Part shown: in pieces, positions 1 through 9,914 of the stretch | Layout of the letters: every line of letters begins with the position of its first letter | How positions within the stretch are numbered: the first letter of the stretch is position 1 | Assembly (NCBI GenBank): GCA_017851655.1 | Contig: JAFMMH010000001.1 | Location: 1-64,000, forward strand | Direction of reading: 5' to 3' | DNA from: Flavobacteriaceae bacterium | Lineage (GTDB): Bacteria; Bacteroidota; Bacteroidia; Flavobacteriales; Flavobacteriaceae | Length of the DNA stretch: 64,000 nt | Notes under the pieces: model-generated | The model's database searches: none | The model's input: the letters and a program-made list of their open reading frames with translations, nothing else | What the model was told of the DNA's origin: nothing | Translations under genes and position numbers: made by a program

Positions 1-21
1 TGTAATGTACCGACTAAGCAT

Positions 22-55
22 AAAAAAACCGCTCAAAAAAAATTATTGAACGGCT
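22..55 (-). terminator. Rho-independent terminator downstream of the HMA-domain gene
   Basis: On the minus strand AGCCGTTCAA (46-55) pairs with TTGAGCGGTT (27-36), with G-U wobbles, followed by a T-run (22-28). Confidence 0.7.
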
Positions 56-77
56 TTATATAAGAATGATCCGTGGT

Positions 78-494
78 TTATTGAACCGCTTTTGATTGAT
101 TCATTTCCATTTCATGATCGTATTGACAACAAAGTGGTAATTTTTCATAGGCAGTTAAATCTCCACTGACTTGATCTGTATCGTATCCAGAGGCTGCAAT
201 AGCATTGTGTATCTGAATGATTTCTGGTGAGGATTCGTCTAAAGCGACTTCAATGGATTTTTTATTGATATCCCATGTTGCTTTTAGAACACCCTCGATA
301 CTTAAAGCAGCAGTTTCAATTGTTTTTTTACACATGCTACAGTTACCGCGAACTCCAAAACTGACCACTGACGCTGCCATAATCTCCTGAGATTCTGATT
401 GTACCGCAGTCATTTTTTCTTTTTTAGTATCGTTTTTGCAACTAATCATTCCAACTGAAAAGAGCAAGATTGCGCTTAGAAAGAGTTGTTTCAT
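78..494 (-). CDS. Heavy-metal-associated (HMA) domain lipoprotein-like protein
   Basis: ORF with lipobox-like signal (LFSVGMISCK) and HMA motif GNCSMCKKTIE; C-terminal CC motif. Confidence 0.75.
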   Translation of the reverse strand: MKQLFLSAILLFSVGMISCKNDTKKEKMTAVQSESQEIMAASVVSFGVRGNCSMCKKTIETAALSIEGVLKATWDINKKSIEVALDESSPEIIQIHNAIAASGYDTDQVSGDLTAYEKLPLCCQYDHEMEMNQSKAVQ

Positions 495-660
495 TTTTTT
501 TGGTTTTAAAGGGGTTAAAACATTAATTATAACGCAAGTTAATGAATAATCTTCTTAATTTTTAGTTACACTATAATTTATGTTATGTAAAATAGAATTA
601 TTGAATTCATTACTGTTTATTTTATTGTAATTTAGACGTGAATTTTAAACCTACTCGATC

Positions 661-1194
661 ATGAAAATTTTAAAAATTAGTATTGGAATACTTGTAAGTC
701 TCATAGTGCTTGCTGGGCTATTTTTTGTTTACTCACTCTACATTAATCCAAAAAGTCCACTAGGTAATATTGAGTTTAAAAATGAGAATACGGAAATGTC
801 TGTTCGTTATTACCGCCCTTATAAAAAAGACCGCCTTATTTTTGGTGAATCTGCTGAGGGTGCTTTAGTACCCTATGATGTATATTGGCGTTTGGGAGCA
901 AATCTGACCACTAAACTCACTACCAATAGAGACATTTCGTTTGCTGGAAGAAACCTTGCTGCTGGATCTTATGGTCTATACGTCTATCCTTATGCAGAGA
1001 ATTGGGTGATTTATGTGCATACCAAAACGGGAGGTTTAAGTGCTATGGAACCTGACCCTAGTGGAATTCTCATGAAAATAAATGTACCTGTTCAAACTCT
1101 AGGTGATGTAATTGAGCAACTTACGATGGATTTTGTAGATTCAAATCTGCGAATCCGCTGGGACACAACCCAAGTTGTAATTCCAATTGAATAA
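661..1194 (+). CDS. DUF2911-like secreted/membrane-anchored protein
   Basis: 177-aa ORF, N-terminal TM helix; YDVYWRLGANLTTKLTTNRDISFAGRNLAAGSYGLYVYP pattern typical of DUF2911. Confidence 0.7.
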   Translation: MKILKISIGILVSLIVLAGLFFVYSLYINPKSPLGNIEFKNENTEMSVRYYRPYKKDRLIFGESAEGALVPYDVYWRLGANLTTKLTTNRDISFAGRNLAAGSYGLYVYPYAENWVIYVHTKTGGLSAMEPDPSGILMKINVPVQTLGDVIEQLTMDFVDSNLRIRWDTTQVVIPIE

Positions 1195-2327
1195 TGCGGA
1201 GATTTTTCAAGCAGTTTTTTAACCTTTTAAAGCTCACATTTGCCCTTTTATTTCTGGGCGGGATCACTTATTACATCATTGATAAAATTCAGGAGAAAAA
1301 TAATCTGATGGATATTGAGGAATACAGTCCAAAATCCACATTAATCATCAAAGAAACACCTGTACTTCGTTCGAAATTTCCTTTTGTAGATGTTCACAAT
1401 CACCAATTTGATATGCCGGTTAAAAACCTGGATAAATTGGTGGATGAAATGGATGATTTAAACATGGGCTTTATGATTAATTTAAGTGGATACCGAGGGT
1501 TATATTTAAGAAAATCATTGGAAAACATTCGTGAAAATGCACCAAATAGATTTGGCTTATTTTTAAATATTGACTTTGAGTCCATAGATGATGCTGACTT
1601 CAAGGAAAAGCAAGTCACTTTGATAGATTCTTCAGTTGCAGCGGGTGTTATGGGGTTAAAAGTATACAAATCTTTAGGGTTGACCAGTCAGGATTCTAGT
1701 GGCAATCGTATCGCAATTAATGACCCTCGACTTGATCCCGTATGGAAAGCATGCGGTGACAATAACATTCCCGTTTTAATTCACTCCGGTGAGCCTGCCT
1801 CATTTTGGGCTCCTAAAGATGCTTTTAACGAGCGATGGCTGGAACTTCGACAGAAACCAGGAAGATATAGAGATCCTGAAAAGAATCCTTCCTTTGAGGA
1901 AGTATTAGCTGAACAGCATGCCGTTTTTAAGAAACATCCCAATACAACTTTTATAAATGCTCATTTAGGCTGGATGGGAAACGATTTAGATCGTCTGGGA
2001 ACACATCTTGATATCTACCCGAATGTGATGACTGAAATTGGAGCTGTATTAGCAGAATTGGGAAGACAACCCAAACGTGCCCGTCAATTTTTTATTGATT
2101 ATCAAGACCGAATTCTATTTGGAAAGGATAGTTATAAAGTCAGTGAATATTACACCTATTTTAGAGTACTGGAAACCGACGATGAATATTTTGAATATTA
2201 CCGGAAGCGCCATGCGCATTGGAAAATGTATGGGCTTGCCCTACCCGATTCTGTCTTGCAAAAATTGTACTACAAAAACGCACTAAAATTATTTCCAGCT
2301 ATAGATCAAACCCTTTTTTATCCTTAA
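1194..2327 (+). CDS. Amidohydrolase family protein (TIM-barrel metal-dependent hydrolase)
   Basis: VDVHNHQFDMP, VLIHSGEP, NAHLGWMG and FGKDSY motifs; overlaps the preceding stop codon. Confidence 0.75.
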   Translation: MRRFFKQFFNLLKLTFALLFLGGITYYIIDKIQEKNNLMDIEEYSPKSTLIIKETPVLRSKFPFVDVHNHQFDMPVKNLDKLVDEMDDLNMGFMINLSGYRGLYLRKSLENIRENAPNRFGLFLNIDFESIDDADFKEKQVTLIDSSVAAGVMGLKVYKSLGLTSQDSSGNRIAINDPRLDPVWKACGDNNIPVLIHSGEPASFWAPKDAFNERWLELRQKPGRYRDPEKNPSFEEVLAEQHAVFKKHPNTTFINAHLGWMGNDLDRLGTHLDIYPNVMTEIGAVLAELGRQPKRARQFFIDYQDRILFGKDSYKVSEYYTYFRVLETDDEYFEYYRKRHAHWKMYGLALPDSVLQKLYYKNALKLFPAIDQTLFYP

Positions 2328-2329
2328 TT

Positions 2330-2644
2330 ATGCTAATAGTCACCACTCCTACCGTAACTAATAAAGAAATAACAGAAACTCTGGGCATTGCCCGAGGAAG
2401 TACCGTAAGAGCCCGAAACGTAGGCCAAGACATTTTTGCAGGCCTTAAAAACATCATTGGAGGAGAAATCAGTGAGTATACCAAACTCCAAGCGCAATCT
2501 CGGGAGCAAGCTTTACAACGCATGACAGAGGATGCTGAAAGATTAGGAGCAAATGCAATAGTAAATGTGCGTTTAACGACCTCCATGGTCATGCAAGGCT
2601 GCTCTGAAATTTTAGCCTATGGAACCGCTGTAATAATTAAATAA
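2330..2644 (+). CDS. YbjQ/UPF0145 family protein
   Basis: MLIVTTPTVTNKEITETLGIARGSTVRARNVGQDIFAGLKNIIGGEI...ANAIVNVRLTTSMV; start moved downstream to 2330 from the ORF-track start at 2219. Confidence 0.85.
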   Translation: MLIVTTPTVTNKEITETLGIARGSTVRARNVGQDIFAGLKNIIGGEISEYTKLQAQSREQALQRMTEDAERLGANAIVNVRLTTSMVMQGCSEILAYGTAVIIK

Positions 2645-2751
2645 TGCTAGAGTTTCTCTTGTTTTTTGGAATAATTTCAATAGGATTTTTCTTTCTTATC
2701 AAAAAAATAAAGACTGAAAAAAAGGAAAATTTCGAGGATAGGGAAAATTAG
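2644..2751 (+). CDS. Putative 35-aa single-pass membrane microprotein, coupled to the YbjQ gene
   Basis: ATG overlaps the preceding TAA (TAATG). Translation MLEFLLFFGIISIGFFFLIKKIKTEKKENFEDREN: hydrophobic helix plus charged tail. Confidence 0.5.
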   Translation: MLEFLLFFGIISIGFFFLIKKIKTEKKENFEDREN

Positions 2752-2754
2752 ATT

Positions 2755-3327
2755 TTAATTTTTTATACCTAGGAACACGTTCACCCCTTTTGGGATCGGA
2801 TTACCAGATGTTCTTCGGAAACTGACTACTTGCCCTGTATGATAGATGGCGTCAGCAAGAGGTCCATTTAGTAAATTCCAAAGCGGGAATTTTGAAGTTT
2901 TTCCTTCCCTATCAAAAATAACTTTTTGTTTAGAGAGCTCTTCATCATTCATGTTTTGAAAAATCAAAGAAGCCGTTTCTAGTTGCGTTAAGGTTAATTT
3001 TCTTAATTCTATCAAAGAACTTGGTACTGACTTGTTGGGACGTTTAGAACTTTTGTTTTTTGCTGTATTGAGAATAACCTCGCTCAAACCAAAAATATGC
3101 TGTATGGTTTCAAGTGTATTTGAGGCCTCTTTTGAAGGACGGTATTCCAAATCTTGAACCGTTAATCCTTCCGTAGCCCAATAATACCTGAATCCAAGTG
3201 CTTGAATCATTCGACTAATTGAAGCTCCCACAGTTAAATTTTCTGGAGCTTCAGGTATAGAATTAAAAGGAAGTTCTTGAGCCATAACCGAAGTTGTAAA
3301 AATTAAAAAAAGTAAGAAGGATCGCAT
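2755..3327 (-). CDS. DinB-like family protein with signal peptide
   Basis: Signal peptide; RYYWATEGL, ETIQHIFGL, DAIYHTGQVVSFRRTSGNP DinB-like pattern. Confidence 0.65.
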   Translation of the reverse strand: MRSFLLFLIFTTSVMAQELPFNSIPEAPENLTVGASISRMIQALGFRYYWATEGLTVQDLEYRPSKEASNTLETIQHIFGLSEVILNTAKNKSSKRPNKSVPSSLIELRKLTLTQLETASLIFQNMNDEELSKQKVIFDREGKTSKFPLWNLLNGPLADAIYHTGQVVSFRRTSGNPIPKGVNVFLGIKN

Positions 3328-3377
3328 TGTTCTCTTTTCTTCTAAAATAGTATTTTAGCTCTAATTATCAATCGCTT

Positions 3378-3719
3378 ATGTCTAAAAAGTTAACAAGTTT
3401 AGAAGATTTAGCAAAAATTCAGTTTGAGAATTTAGCACCCGACCCAGAACCCCTACCCGATTCCGAAGCCGAATTTAAAGTACAGCAATTAGAAGCTCAT
3501 TTTAGTAATAAAGGACGTGCTGGGAAAACGGTTACACTAATACGTGGTTTTGAAGGTACTGATCAAGAATTAAAAGTACTAGCGAAATTATTAAAGCAAG
3601 CCGTTGGTGTAGGTGGAAGTATTAAGGATGGTGAAATCATCATTCAAGGAAATTACCGAGAGCAATTGATAGAAATTCTCCAAAAAATGGGGCATCGTGT
3701 CAAACGTATTGGAGGTTAA
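3378..3719 (+). CDS. Translation initiation factor SUI1/eIF1-like (YciH family)
   Basis: GKTVTLIRGFEGTDQELKVLAKLLKQAVGVGGSIKDGEIIIQGNYREQLIEIL is a classic SUI1 domain. Confidence 0.9.
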   Translation: MSKKLTSLEDLAKIQFENLAPDPEPLPDSEAEFKVQQLEAHFSNKGRAGKTVTLIRGFEGTDQELKVLAKLLKQAVGVGGSIKDGEIIIQGNYREQLIEILQKMGHRVKRIGG

Positions 3720-3801
3720 TTTTTTTTTGATTCGTAAAAATTTGAATAATCAATGTAAAGGAGCATTGAATTTAACTAAACCTATCCCCGTATCTCCTAT
3801 T

Positions 3802-4470
3802 TTAATCCCATTGAATTGGTGTTTTTCCTTTCGATTGTAAATATGTATTACACTTGCTAAAATGCTTATTCCCAAACCATAAACCACGATTTGCACTTAA
3901 GGGAGAAGGATGCCCACTCATTAAAACCAAATGCTTTTGGGTATCAATTAATTTAATTTTCTGTTTTGCAAAACCACCCCAAAGCATAAAAACAAGACCT
4001 TCTTTTTGTGTAGAAATATTTTGAATAACCCTATCCGTAAACGTTTCCCATCCTTTTTTTTGATGACTCCCTGCTCGATGCGCTTCTACTGTTAGGGTAG
4101 CGTTTAATAAAAAAACGCCTTGCTTTGCCCATCGCAAAAGATTTCCACTGTCAGAAATTTCATACCCGAGGTCACTTTCAATTTCTTTAAAAATATTTCG
4201 AAGAGATGGAGGTTTTGGAGTATGCTCTTGAACAGAAAAACAAAGCCCATTGGCTTGATCAGGGCCGTGATAAGGATCTTGACCAATTATAATTACTTTA
4301 ACTTCATGGAAAGGGCAACAGTTAAACGCATTAAAGATTTCCGATTCGGGAGGGAAACATTGTGCATTGAGATATTGTGTTTTTACAAAAGCTATAAGAT
4401 TTTGAAAATAAAGACTCTCGAATTCGGACTGCAATACCTTTTCCCAGCTAGGATGTATTTGAACCTGCAT
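3802..4470 (-). CDS. ung: Uracil-DNA glycosylase
   Basis: VIIIGQDPYHGPDQANGLCFSV and SGHPSPLSANRG motifs. Confidence 0.97.
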   Translation of the reverse strand: MQVQIHPSWEKVLQSEFESLYFQNLIAFVKTQYLNAQCFPPESEIFNAFNCCPFHEVKVIIIGQDPYHGPDQANGLCFSVQEHTPKPPSLRNIFKEIESDLGYEISDSGNLLRWAKQGVFLLNATLTVEAHRAGSHQKKGWETFTDRVIQNISTQKEGLVFMLWGGFAKQKIKLIDTQKHLVLMSGHPSPLSANRGLWFGNKHFSKCNTYLQSKGKTPIQWD

Positions 4471-4478
4471 GAATTTAT

Positions 4479-4486
4479 TACTTTTG
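4479..4486 (+). promoter_or_regulatory. Bacteroidota-type -7 element TACTTTTG upstream of mutS2
   Basis: Exact TAnnTTTG match; TTTG at 4458-4461 with 17-nt spacing; mutS2 ATG at 4510. Confidence 0.5.
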
Positions 4487-4509
4487 CAGGGCTAAGATAA
4501 GAAAAAACA

Positions 4510-6687
4510 ATGCTGAGTATTCCTGAAAAATCCTTAGAGGATCTTGAGTATAATGAAGTACTAAAACAATGTGCTGACTTTGCTATTACCCCTATGGGAA
4601 AAGAGAGGATTTATTTATTAAAACCTCTGACAGATAGTGCTGTTGTTTTGAATGATTTACAGAAGACTTCGGAATATAAGGCTTCATTTGATAATGAAAA
4701 TCGAATTCCAAATCATGGGTTTGATGACCTCTCTCCATATTTTAAATTACTCAAAATTGAGAATAGTGTTTTGGAATTGGAAGCTTTTCGAAATTTGGCT
4801 CGCAATACAGAAACCACGAATACCTTAGTTCGTTTTCTTGAAAAATTCAAAACCTATTACCCTACCCTTTACGGATGTTCAGAGAGTTTGTATGAAGAAA
4901 AAGAAATAAAACCTACTGTAGATGGAGTCATTGACCGTTTTGGTGAGGTACGCAACGATGCCTCAGAGGCTCTTTTTAGTATTCGAAAACAAATCCAACA
5001 ACTTCGAGGAAAAATCAGTAGCAGCTTTAATAAGGCTTTGAGCCAGTTTGGTAATGCTGATTATTTAGATGATATCCGAGAATCAGTTATTGAAAACCGT
5101 AGAGTTTTGGCAGTTAAAGCGATGCACCGAAGAAAAGTAAAAGGAGCTATTATGGGGAGCTCAAAAACAGGAAGTATCGTATTTATTGAACCTGAAGCTA
5201 CGAATGCTCAAACTAGAGAATTAAAAAACTTAGAATTTGAGGAAGGAGAGGAAATTAAAAAAATACTCAGTAAGCTCACTGACTTTTTCAGACCTTACCT
5301 CCCCTATCTCGAATTGCAACACAGCTTTCTATTAGAGTTAGACATTATTCATGCAAAAGCCAGATATGCGCAGGAAATAGGTGGTCTTTTACCCGAAATA
5401 ATCGAAGACCAAAAACAAATTATTTACAAAAATGCCTACCACCCTCTGTTGCTTCAATCACACAAATTAGAAGGTAAAGTTACACATCCCCAAGACATCG
5501 AGTTGGACTCTGATAACCGTATTGTAGTTATATCAGGTCCCAATGCTGGTGGAAAAAGTATTACTCTAAAAACAGTAGGACTTTTACAATTGCTACTTCA
5601 AAGTGGAATGCTGATTCCTGTTCATGAGCGTTCTAAAGCAAGCTTTTTTGATAATATCCTCACAGATATTGGGGACAATCAGTCAATTGAGAACCATTTG
5701 AGTACCTACTCCTATAGACTCAAAAACATGAAGTACTTTTTGAGAAAGTGCAACTCCAATACTCTCTTTCTTATAGATGAATTTGGAACAGGATCAGACC
5801 CAGAATTAGGAGGTGCCCTTGCTGAAGTTATGCTGGAAGACTTCTACGAAAGAAAAGCCTTTGGGTTGATTACCACTCATTATTCCAATCTTAAGGCCTT
5901 AGCAAATGAACTCCCAGCCATGGTCAACGCCAATATGCAGTTTGATAATAAAACTCTAGAACCTGTCTTCAAACTTGTCATGGGGGAAGCAGGAAGTTCT
6001 TTTACTTTTGAAGTTGCTCAAAAAAACGGTTTGCCATTTAATTTAATCAATCGTGCAAAAAAGAAAATTGAAAGAGGTAAAGTTCGATTTGATGCTACCA
6101 TAGCCAAACTTCAAAAGGAACGATCTGCAATGATGAAGACTGGTCAGTCTCTAAAAGAAAAAGAAAGTAAAGTTAAAAGTGAGTCTGATCGAATGGAAAA
6201 TATGAATGCCAAACTTAAGGCAAAGTTAACCAGTTATCAGGAACTCTTTGATCACAATCAGCGCATGATTGTTTTAGGAAATAAATTGAATGAACTTGCT
6301 GAACGTTATTTTACAAATAATAAAAAGCGACCATTGATCGCTGAACTACTCCGATTGGTAGAAACAGAAAATGCAAAACGTAAACGTAAAACTGCAGCGG
6401 TTAGCAAAAAAGAACGAGAAGAAAAGAAAAAACTCAACGAGGAAGTAAAACAGGATTTAGTAAAGGTTCGGAGAGAGAAGAAGAAAGAAAAAAAAGAGAA
6501 CAAAATTGTTGAAAAAGCAAAACCCAAACTTGCAGTTGGGGATCAGGTTCGTCTTTTTGACGGGCGTTCTGTAGGTAGTATTGATGCTATAGAAAAACAA
6601 AAAGCAATCGTCAATTATGGAGCTTTTACGACCCAAGTAAGTTTAGACCTTTTAGAATTAGTACAAGCGGTTAAAAAAAGGAAGTGA
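4510..6687 (+). CDS. mutS2: MutS2-type DNA mismatch-repair-like ATPase, apparently without a C-terminal Smr domain
   Basis: Walker A GPNAGGKSITLK, IDEFGTGSDPELG, THYSNLK; ends after a KOW-like segment (GDQVRLFDGRSVGSID). Confidence 0.9.
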   Translation: MLSIPEKSLEDLEYNEVLKQCADFAITPMGKERIYLLKPLTDSAVVLNDLQKTSEYKASFDNENRIPNHGFDDLSPYFKLLKIENSVLELEAFRNLARNTETTNTLVRFLEKFKTYYPTLYGCSESLYEEKEIKPTVDGVIDRFGEVRNDASEALFSIRKQIQQLRGKISSSFNKALSQFGNADYLDDIRESVIENRRVLAVKAMHRRKVKGAIMGSSKTGSIVFIEPEATNAQTRELKNLEFEEGEEIKKILSKLTDFFRPYLPYLELQHSFLLELDIIHAKARYAQEIGGLLPEIIEDQKQIIYKNAYHPLLLQSHKLEGKVTHPQDIELDSDNRIVVISGPNAGGKSITLKTVGLLQLLLQSGMLIPVHERSKASFFDNILTDIGDNQSIENHLSTYSYRLKNMKYFLRKCNSNTLFLIDEFGTGSDPELGGALAEVMLEDFYERKAFGLITTHYSNLKALANELPAMVNANMQFDNKTLEPVFKLVMGEAGSSFTFEVAQKNGLPFNLINRAKKKIERGKVRFDATIAKLQKERSAMMKTGQSLKEKESKVKSESDRMENMNAKLKAKLTSYQELFDHNQRMIVLGNKLNELAERYFTNNKKRPLIAELLRLVETENAKRKRKTAAVSKKEREEKKKLNEEVKQDLVKVRREKKKEKKENKIVEKAKPKLAVGDQVRLFDGRSVGSIDAIEKQKAIVNYGAFTTQVSLDLLELVQAVKKRK

Positions 6688-7082
6688 AACCCATAATTGT
6701 ATTTTTTGATGGTTACTGTGTCCTCTGTAATTTTTGGGTGAAAAAACTCTGTAAGTGGGATAAAAAGGACAGATTACGATTTACAACTTTAGACAGTAAA
6801 ATGGCTTTTGACCTAAAAGCTAAATCAGGTTTTGATTTAAAAGAGGTGGACTCCATATTGGTTTGGGATCAGCAAAACAAACCTTTAGTAGAAGCCGCTG
6901 GAGTATTCAAGATTTTAGAAGCACTTGGTGATTTTTGGAGAGTTTTCCTTATTTTTAAAATATTACCGCTGACCGTACTCAATAGAATTTATAGAGGGAT
7001 TGCTAAAAATAGAGTTCGGTGGTTTGGAAAAAATACGAGTTGTCCTCTGCCAGACACTTCTTTTCAACATAAATTCATTTAA
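6684..7082 (+). CDS. DUF393/DCC family thiol-disulfide oxidoreductase-like protein
   Basis: IVFFDGYCVLCNFWVKKL (DGxCxxC motif); GTG start overlapping mutS2 stop (GTGA). Confidence 0.85.
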   Translation: MKPIIVFFDGYCVLCNFWVKKLCKWDKKDRLRFTTLDSKMAFDLKAKSGFDLKEVDSILVWDQQNKPLVEAAGVFKILEALGDFWRVFLIFKILPLTVLNRIYRGIAKNRVRWFGKNTSCPLPDTSFQHKFI

Positions 7083-7093
7083 ATTACAAGTAT

Positions 7094-7519
7094 ATGCTTC
7101 ATCTAATCAAAACCCCTTTCAACGAATTTAAAAAATTCATCAACCGTGGAAACGTAATCGATATGGCCGTAGGCTTAGTTATGGCGACCTATTTTGGTGC
7201 TATTGCAAAATCATTGATTAATGATGTAATCATGCCCCCAGTAGGAATGCTGTTGGGTGGTGTTGACTTTTCAGCCCTTAAAATAGTCATTCAAGAATCA
7301 CAAGGCAATGTGGAAGAAGTAGCGATTCACTATGGCGCTTTTATCAATACCATACTTACATTTTTGATGATTAGCTTTGCTATTTTTATCGCCGTGAGGT
7401 TATATAATAAAATGCAGGAAAGTCTCTTAAATATTGAAGATACAGCACCAGAAAAAAAACCTATTCCAACAAAACAAGAGCTTTTACTTACGGAAATTAG
7501 GGACTTACTGAAAAAATAG
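7094..7519 (+). CDS. mscL: Large-conductance mechanosensitive channel
   Basis: FKKFINRGNVIDMAVGLVMATYFGAIAKSLINDVIMPPVGMLLGGVDFS. Confidence 0.97.
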   Translation: MLHLIKTPFNEFKKFINRGNVIDMAVGLVMATYFGAIAKSLINDVIMPPVGMLLGGVDFSALKIVIQESQGNVEEVAIHYGAFINTILTFLMISFAIFIAVRLYNKMQESLLNIEDTAPEKKPIPTKQELLLTEIRDLLKK

Positions 7520-7521
7520 AT

Positions 7522-8784
7522 TTATTTCAGTTTCCCTATTGATTTGCCTACTATCATTGAAACTGCTGCATCACCAGTGACATTCACAATGGTTCTACAC
7601 ATATCTAATGGTCTGTCTATTGCAAAAATCAATGCTAAACCTGCTTCTGGAATTCCTGCTTGAGCCAAAACAATTACTAGCATTACGATACCAGCACTGG
7701 GGACAGCTGCGGTTCCAATAGAAGCCAAAGTTGCGGTAAATACTATTCCGAGTTGTGCGCTGAGGCTTAGATCTAAACCAAATGCCTGAGCAATAAATAC
7801 TGCTGCAACACCCTGATAAACTGAGGTGCCATCCATATTTATAGTCGCACCTATAGGCAATACAAAACTTGCAACTTCTTCATCTACACCCAAGTTTTCC
7901 TCAACACACTCCATAGTTACCGGAAGAGTAGCAGCACTAGAACTAGTCGAAAAGGCCAAAAGTTGAGCTGGAGCGATACCTTTCATAAAGAAATTCATTT
8001 TCTTATTTGTGTAAACACGAACGATTATAATGTATACTCCAATCATAATTGCCAAACCTAACAATAAGGTAATTGCATACAATGCTAATGCTTGAAATAA
8101 CTCTAAACTAGGAGCCTCAACAACTAAAGCTGCTAGCAATGCAAAAACACCATAAGGTGCCGCAAGCATTATCAAATCAATCATTTTAAGAATAATAGAA
8201 TTGAAGGAATCAAAAAACTTTTTTACTGGCTTTACTTTTTTAGAAGGAATTAAAATCATTCCAATGCCAAAAAACAAAGCAAAGAAAATGACTTGAAGCA
8301 TATTTCTATTATTGGAAGCCGCTAAAAAAACGTTGGAGGGAACTACATCTACAAGGGCCTGCAGGGGTCCTGCTTCCTTCTGTTTTGCTGCAACTGCTTG
8401 TTTCTCTTGGGTGTTGGTAGCATAGGCTTCCACAAGTTCATTTCGTGTTTCAACACTAATTGATTTCCCTGGTTGAATAATATTTACTAGGATCAAGCCA
8501 ATAGTAACTGCAGTTAAAGTAGTCGCTAAATAAGTTAAAATAGTGCGTCCTCCCATTTGGGACAATTTGGAAATGTCTTTTAAATCAGAGACTCCTTTTA
8601 TTAAGGATGCTAGTATTAATGGAACGGCTATTAGCTTTAATAGATTGATGAAAATTGTACCAAAAGGTTTGATATAATCTTTAATAAAATCAGGCCCACC
8701 TGATACCAATGACAAAAGGACCCCAAAGAGTACTCCTAAGACCATTCCAATTAGTATTTTCCAGTGTAAAGCAAGTTTTCTCAT
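7522..8784 (-). CDS. Dicarboxylate/amino acid:cation symporter (DAACS family)
   Basis: SSSAATLPVTMECVEENLGV, LPIGATINMDGTSVYQGVAAVFIAQ, DRPLDMCRTIVNVTGDA motifs. Confidence 0.95.
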   Translation of the reverse strand: MRKLALHWKILIGMVLGVLFGVLLSLVSGGPDFIKDYIKPFGTIFINLLKLIAVPLILASLIKGVSDLKDISKLSQMGGRTILTYLATTLTAVTIGLILVNIIQPGKSISVETRNELVEAYATNTQEKQAVAAKQKEAGPLQALVDVVPSNVFLAASNNRNMLQVIFFALFFGIGMILIPSKKVKPVKKFFDSFNSIILKMIDLIMLAAPYGVFALLAALVVEAPSLELFQALALYAITLLLGLAIMIGVYIIIVRVYTNKKMNFFMKGIAPAQLLAFSTSSSAATLPVTMECVEENLGVDEEVASFVLPIGATINMDGTSVYQGVAAVFIAQAFGLDLSLSAQLGIVFTATLASIGTAAVPSAGIVMLVIVLAQAGIPEAGLALIFAIDRPLDMCRTIVNVTGDAAVSMIVGKSIGKLK

Positions 8785-8801
8785 TTGATAAATTTAGGGG
8801 A

Positions 8802-9866
8802 TTATATTTTATTCGTCCGCTTCAGCAGTTTAAAATCGGCAAGCACTAAAGCCGCCATAGCTTCTACAATGGGAACGGCTCTGGGTACTACACAGGGGTC
8901 ATGCCTTCCCTTACCCTGCATTGCAACACGCTCTCCGCTAGAATTGATTGTTTGCTGATTTTGCATAATTGTTGCAACAGGCTTGAAGGCCACGTTGAAG
9001 TATATATCCATGCCATTTGAAATTCCTCCCTGGATCCCTCCAGATTGATTGGTTTTTGTTGTGCCATCCAGATTGAATAAGTCATTATGTGCACTTCCTT
9101 TCATCTGAGTTCCTTCAAAACCACTGCCATACTCAAAACCTTTCACAGCATTTATCGAAAGCATCGCTTTACCCAATTCAGCATGGAGTTTGTCAAAAAC
9201 TGGCTCTCCAAGACCAACAGGAACATTTTTAATAATACAACTAACTACTCCACCTATGGTATCCCCTTCTTTTCTAATTTGTTTAATATAGCTTTCCATC
9301 TCAGCAGCCATTTCTGGGTCTGGACATCTTACAGGATTGTTTTCTACTTCACTCAAATCAAGTGAAGAAGGATCGGAATTCAATCTAAGAGGACCTACAG
9401 CCGAAACATAAGCGTGAAATGTAATAGGAGCTAAAAATTGTTTAGCAATTGCCCCTGCAACTACTCTACTTGCAGTTTCTCTAGCAGAACTTCTTCCACC
9501 ACCTCTATAATCTCTGATTCCATATTTTTCATCGTAAACATAGTCTGCATGAGAGGGTCTGTAACTATCTTTTATATGAGAATAGTCGTTCGATTTTTGA
9601 TTTGTATTATGAATTGCAAATCCAATTGGAGTGCCTGTTGTTTTTCCCTCAAATATCCCTGAAAAAAATTCGACCTCATCAGGTTCTTTACGTTGAGTAA
9701 CAATTGCAGATTGCCCTGGCTTACGGCGATCTAAATCATACTGAATGGCTTTTAGATCGAGTTCTATTCCAGCTGGACATCCATCAATAACTCCTCCAAT
9801 TGCCTTCCCATGTGATTCTCCGAAAGTACTGAGTTTAAAAATTGTACCGTATGTATTCCCTGCCAT
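8802..9866 (-). CDS. aroC: Chorismate synthase
   Basis: [41 protein letters not shown]. Confidence 0.98.
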   Translation of the reverse strand: MAGNTYGTIFKLSTFGESHGKAIGGVIDGCPAGIELDLKAIQYDLDRRKPGQSAIVTQRKEPDEVEFFSGIFEGKTTGTPIGFAIHNTNQKSNDYSHIKDSYRPSHADYVYDEKYGIRDYRGGGRSSARETASRVVAGAIAKQFLAPITFHAYVSAVGPLRLNSDPSSLDLSEVENNPVRCPDPEMAAEMESYIKQIRKEGDTIGGVVSCIIKNVPVGLGEPVFDKLHAELGKAMLSINAVKGFEYGSGFEGTQMKGSAHNDLFNLDGTTKTNQSGGIQGGISNGMDIYFNVAFKPVATIMQNQQTINSSGERVAMQGKGRHDPCVVPRAVPIVEAMAALVLADFKLLKRTNKI

Positions 9867-9883
9867 GACCTTAAATTGAAAAA

Positions 9884-9891
9884 CAAAGATA
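9884..9891 (-). promoter_or_regulatory. -7 element TATCTTTG upstream of aroC
   Basis: Forward CAAAGATA; exact TAnnTTTG on the minus strand, about 18 nt upstream of the aroC ATG. Confidence 0.5.
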
Positions 9892-9914
9892 AAACTAAAG
9901 TTTTGGATTGACTT

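Noticed and set aside
495-660. Possible small RNA in the gap between the HMA and DUF2911 genes
   Set aside because: Divergent AT-rich promoter region with no stable hairpin or known RNA motif visible.
2299-2592. 97-aa minus-strand ORF opposite the YbjQ gene
   Set aside because: Antisense to a recognised family; no independent support.
4120-4500. 126-aa + strand ORF antisense to ung
   Set aside because: Lies opposite a strongly supported ung gene and has no recognisable domain; typical shadow ORF.
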